A DNA stretch of 6,198 bases from Nitrospira sp. (GTDB taxonomy: Bacteria > Nitrospirota > Nitrospiria > Nitrospirales > Nitrospiraceae), in NCBI GenBank assembly GCA_024998705.1, contig JACOEF010000273.1, forward strand, positions 1 to 6,198, written 5' to 3'. Positions within the stretch are counted from its first letter, which is position 1, and each line of letters starts with the position of its first letter. The notes below the pieces were generated by a model. The model made no database searches, had not been told where the DNA came from, and saw only the letters and a list, made by a program, of their open reading frames with translations. This document shows, in pieces, positions 5,788 to 6,198 of this stretch. Both the position numbers and the translations under genes were made by a program.

Positions 5788-6198
5788 CTACTTCAGGTCA
5801 GCCTTCAAGTTAGCTGTTCCACCCTCTGCCACTTCGACTTCGAATTCATTCAGCTTGCCCTTGCCGACAAACGGGTGCCAGACCACCACTTTGTGCTTTC
5901 CGGCAGGAACGCCCTGAATCTCGAACGATCCATCATCCTTCACCACTGCATGGTACGGATTCCAGACAGGGAGGAAGAAGGACTGCATGAATTCATGCTG
6001 GTCGCACTGCAAACGATAGAAGCCCTGCTTCTCCGCGCCGCCACGGAACGTCACTGGCTTCTCCAACTTATCGCCCTTCTTCGCCAAACCGATGTTGAAA
6101 CCGGTGGCGGAGCTGGACCCCTTCACCACGAAGCTGTGCGGATTGTGCAACACACCCAAGGTCGACTTGGGATCATCGGGGTCGGCATCCTTATTCTC
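5788..6198 (-). CDS. Cupredoxin-like protein with C-terminal beta-sandwich domain, 5' end missing
   Basis: The reading frame is open to the right edge, so the true start is outside the window; TTG 6159 is only an internal possibility. The visible 136 residues contain LHNPHSF (17-23), then CDQHEFM (65-71). That is Cys-x2-His-x2-Met, the C-terminal loop spacing of a type 1 copper site, with His18 or His21 as the fourth ligand. After it, WNPYHAVVKDDGSFEIQGVP (79-98) and KHKVVVWHPFVG fit the carboxypeptidase-regulatory-like or SpaA-like beta-sandwich often joined to such plastocyanin-like domains in exported proteins. A signal peptide would be expected in the missing part but is not seen. A periplasmic copper electron carrier or copper-binding protein is inferred. 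It ends in TAG at 5788-5790 and has its own terminator, so it is probably a separate transcript from the methyltransferase-to-oxidase run. Confidence 0.75.
   Translation of the reverse strand, partial: ENKDADPDDPKSTLGVLHNPHSFVVKGSSSATGFNIGLAKKGDKLEKPVTFRGGAEKQGFYRLQCDQHEFMQSFFLPVWNPYHAVVKDDGSFEIQGVPAGKHKVVVWHPFVGKGKLNEFEVEVAEGGTANLKADLK

Overview
The window reads as a piece of a moderately GC-rich Gram-negative chromosome. The best fit I can offer is a Nitrospira-type nitrite oxidiser (Nitrospirota). This rests on family recall, not on a search: long cytochrome bd-like oxidase subunits without a CydB partner, PCP_red-domain proteins and copper-binding cupredoxin-like periplasmic proteins are all familiar from that lineage. 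No rRNA, tRNA, CRISPR array, insertion sequence or phage gene is visible.

All seven supported genes lie on the minus strand, so the window is best read from right to left. At the right edge (5788-6198) is the 3' part of a secreted cupredoxin-like gene. It is closed by a strong intrinsic terminator (5714-5752) flanked by two further hairpins. A 291-bp spacer (5497-5787) then holds a plausible promoter. After it comes a tightly packed run: a GTG-started class I O-methyltransferase (4507-5496), a DUF420-like six-helix membrane protein (3782-4498), a small protein with a cysteine pair motif and two PCP_red repeats (3246-3746), an unrecognised seven-helix membrane protein (2085-3170), a 622-residue cytochrome bd-like subunit I (220-2088), and the start of an exported protein resembling DUF3047 (1-196, running off the left edge). 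The gaps are 8, 35 and 75 nt, then a 4-nt ATGA overlap, then 23 nt. No terminator is visible between the genes, so one transcript is likely.

The theme appears to be an unusual membrane respiratory complex and its maturation. The bd-like protein aligns with E. coli CydA at several anchor motifs. It nevertheless lacks most canonical heme-ligand glutamates and the b558 histidine position, and in place of the quinol-binding Q loop it has extra hydrophobic helices. Upstream genes belong to families linked to oxidase assembly (DUF420/CtaM) and to tetrapyrrole chemistry (PCP_red from dark protochlorophyllide reductase, and the methyltransferase fold that includes BchU). This suggests, as inference only, that the operon builds or modifies the cofactor of a non-canonical bd-like oxidase.
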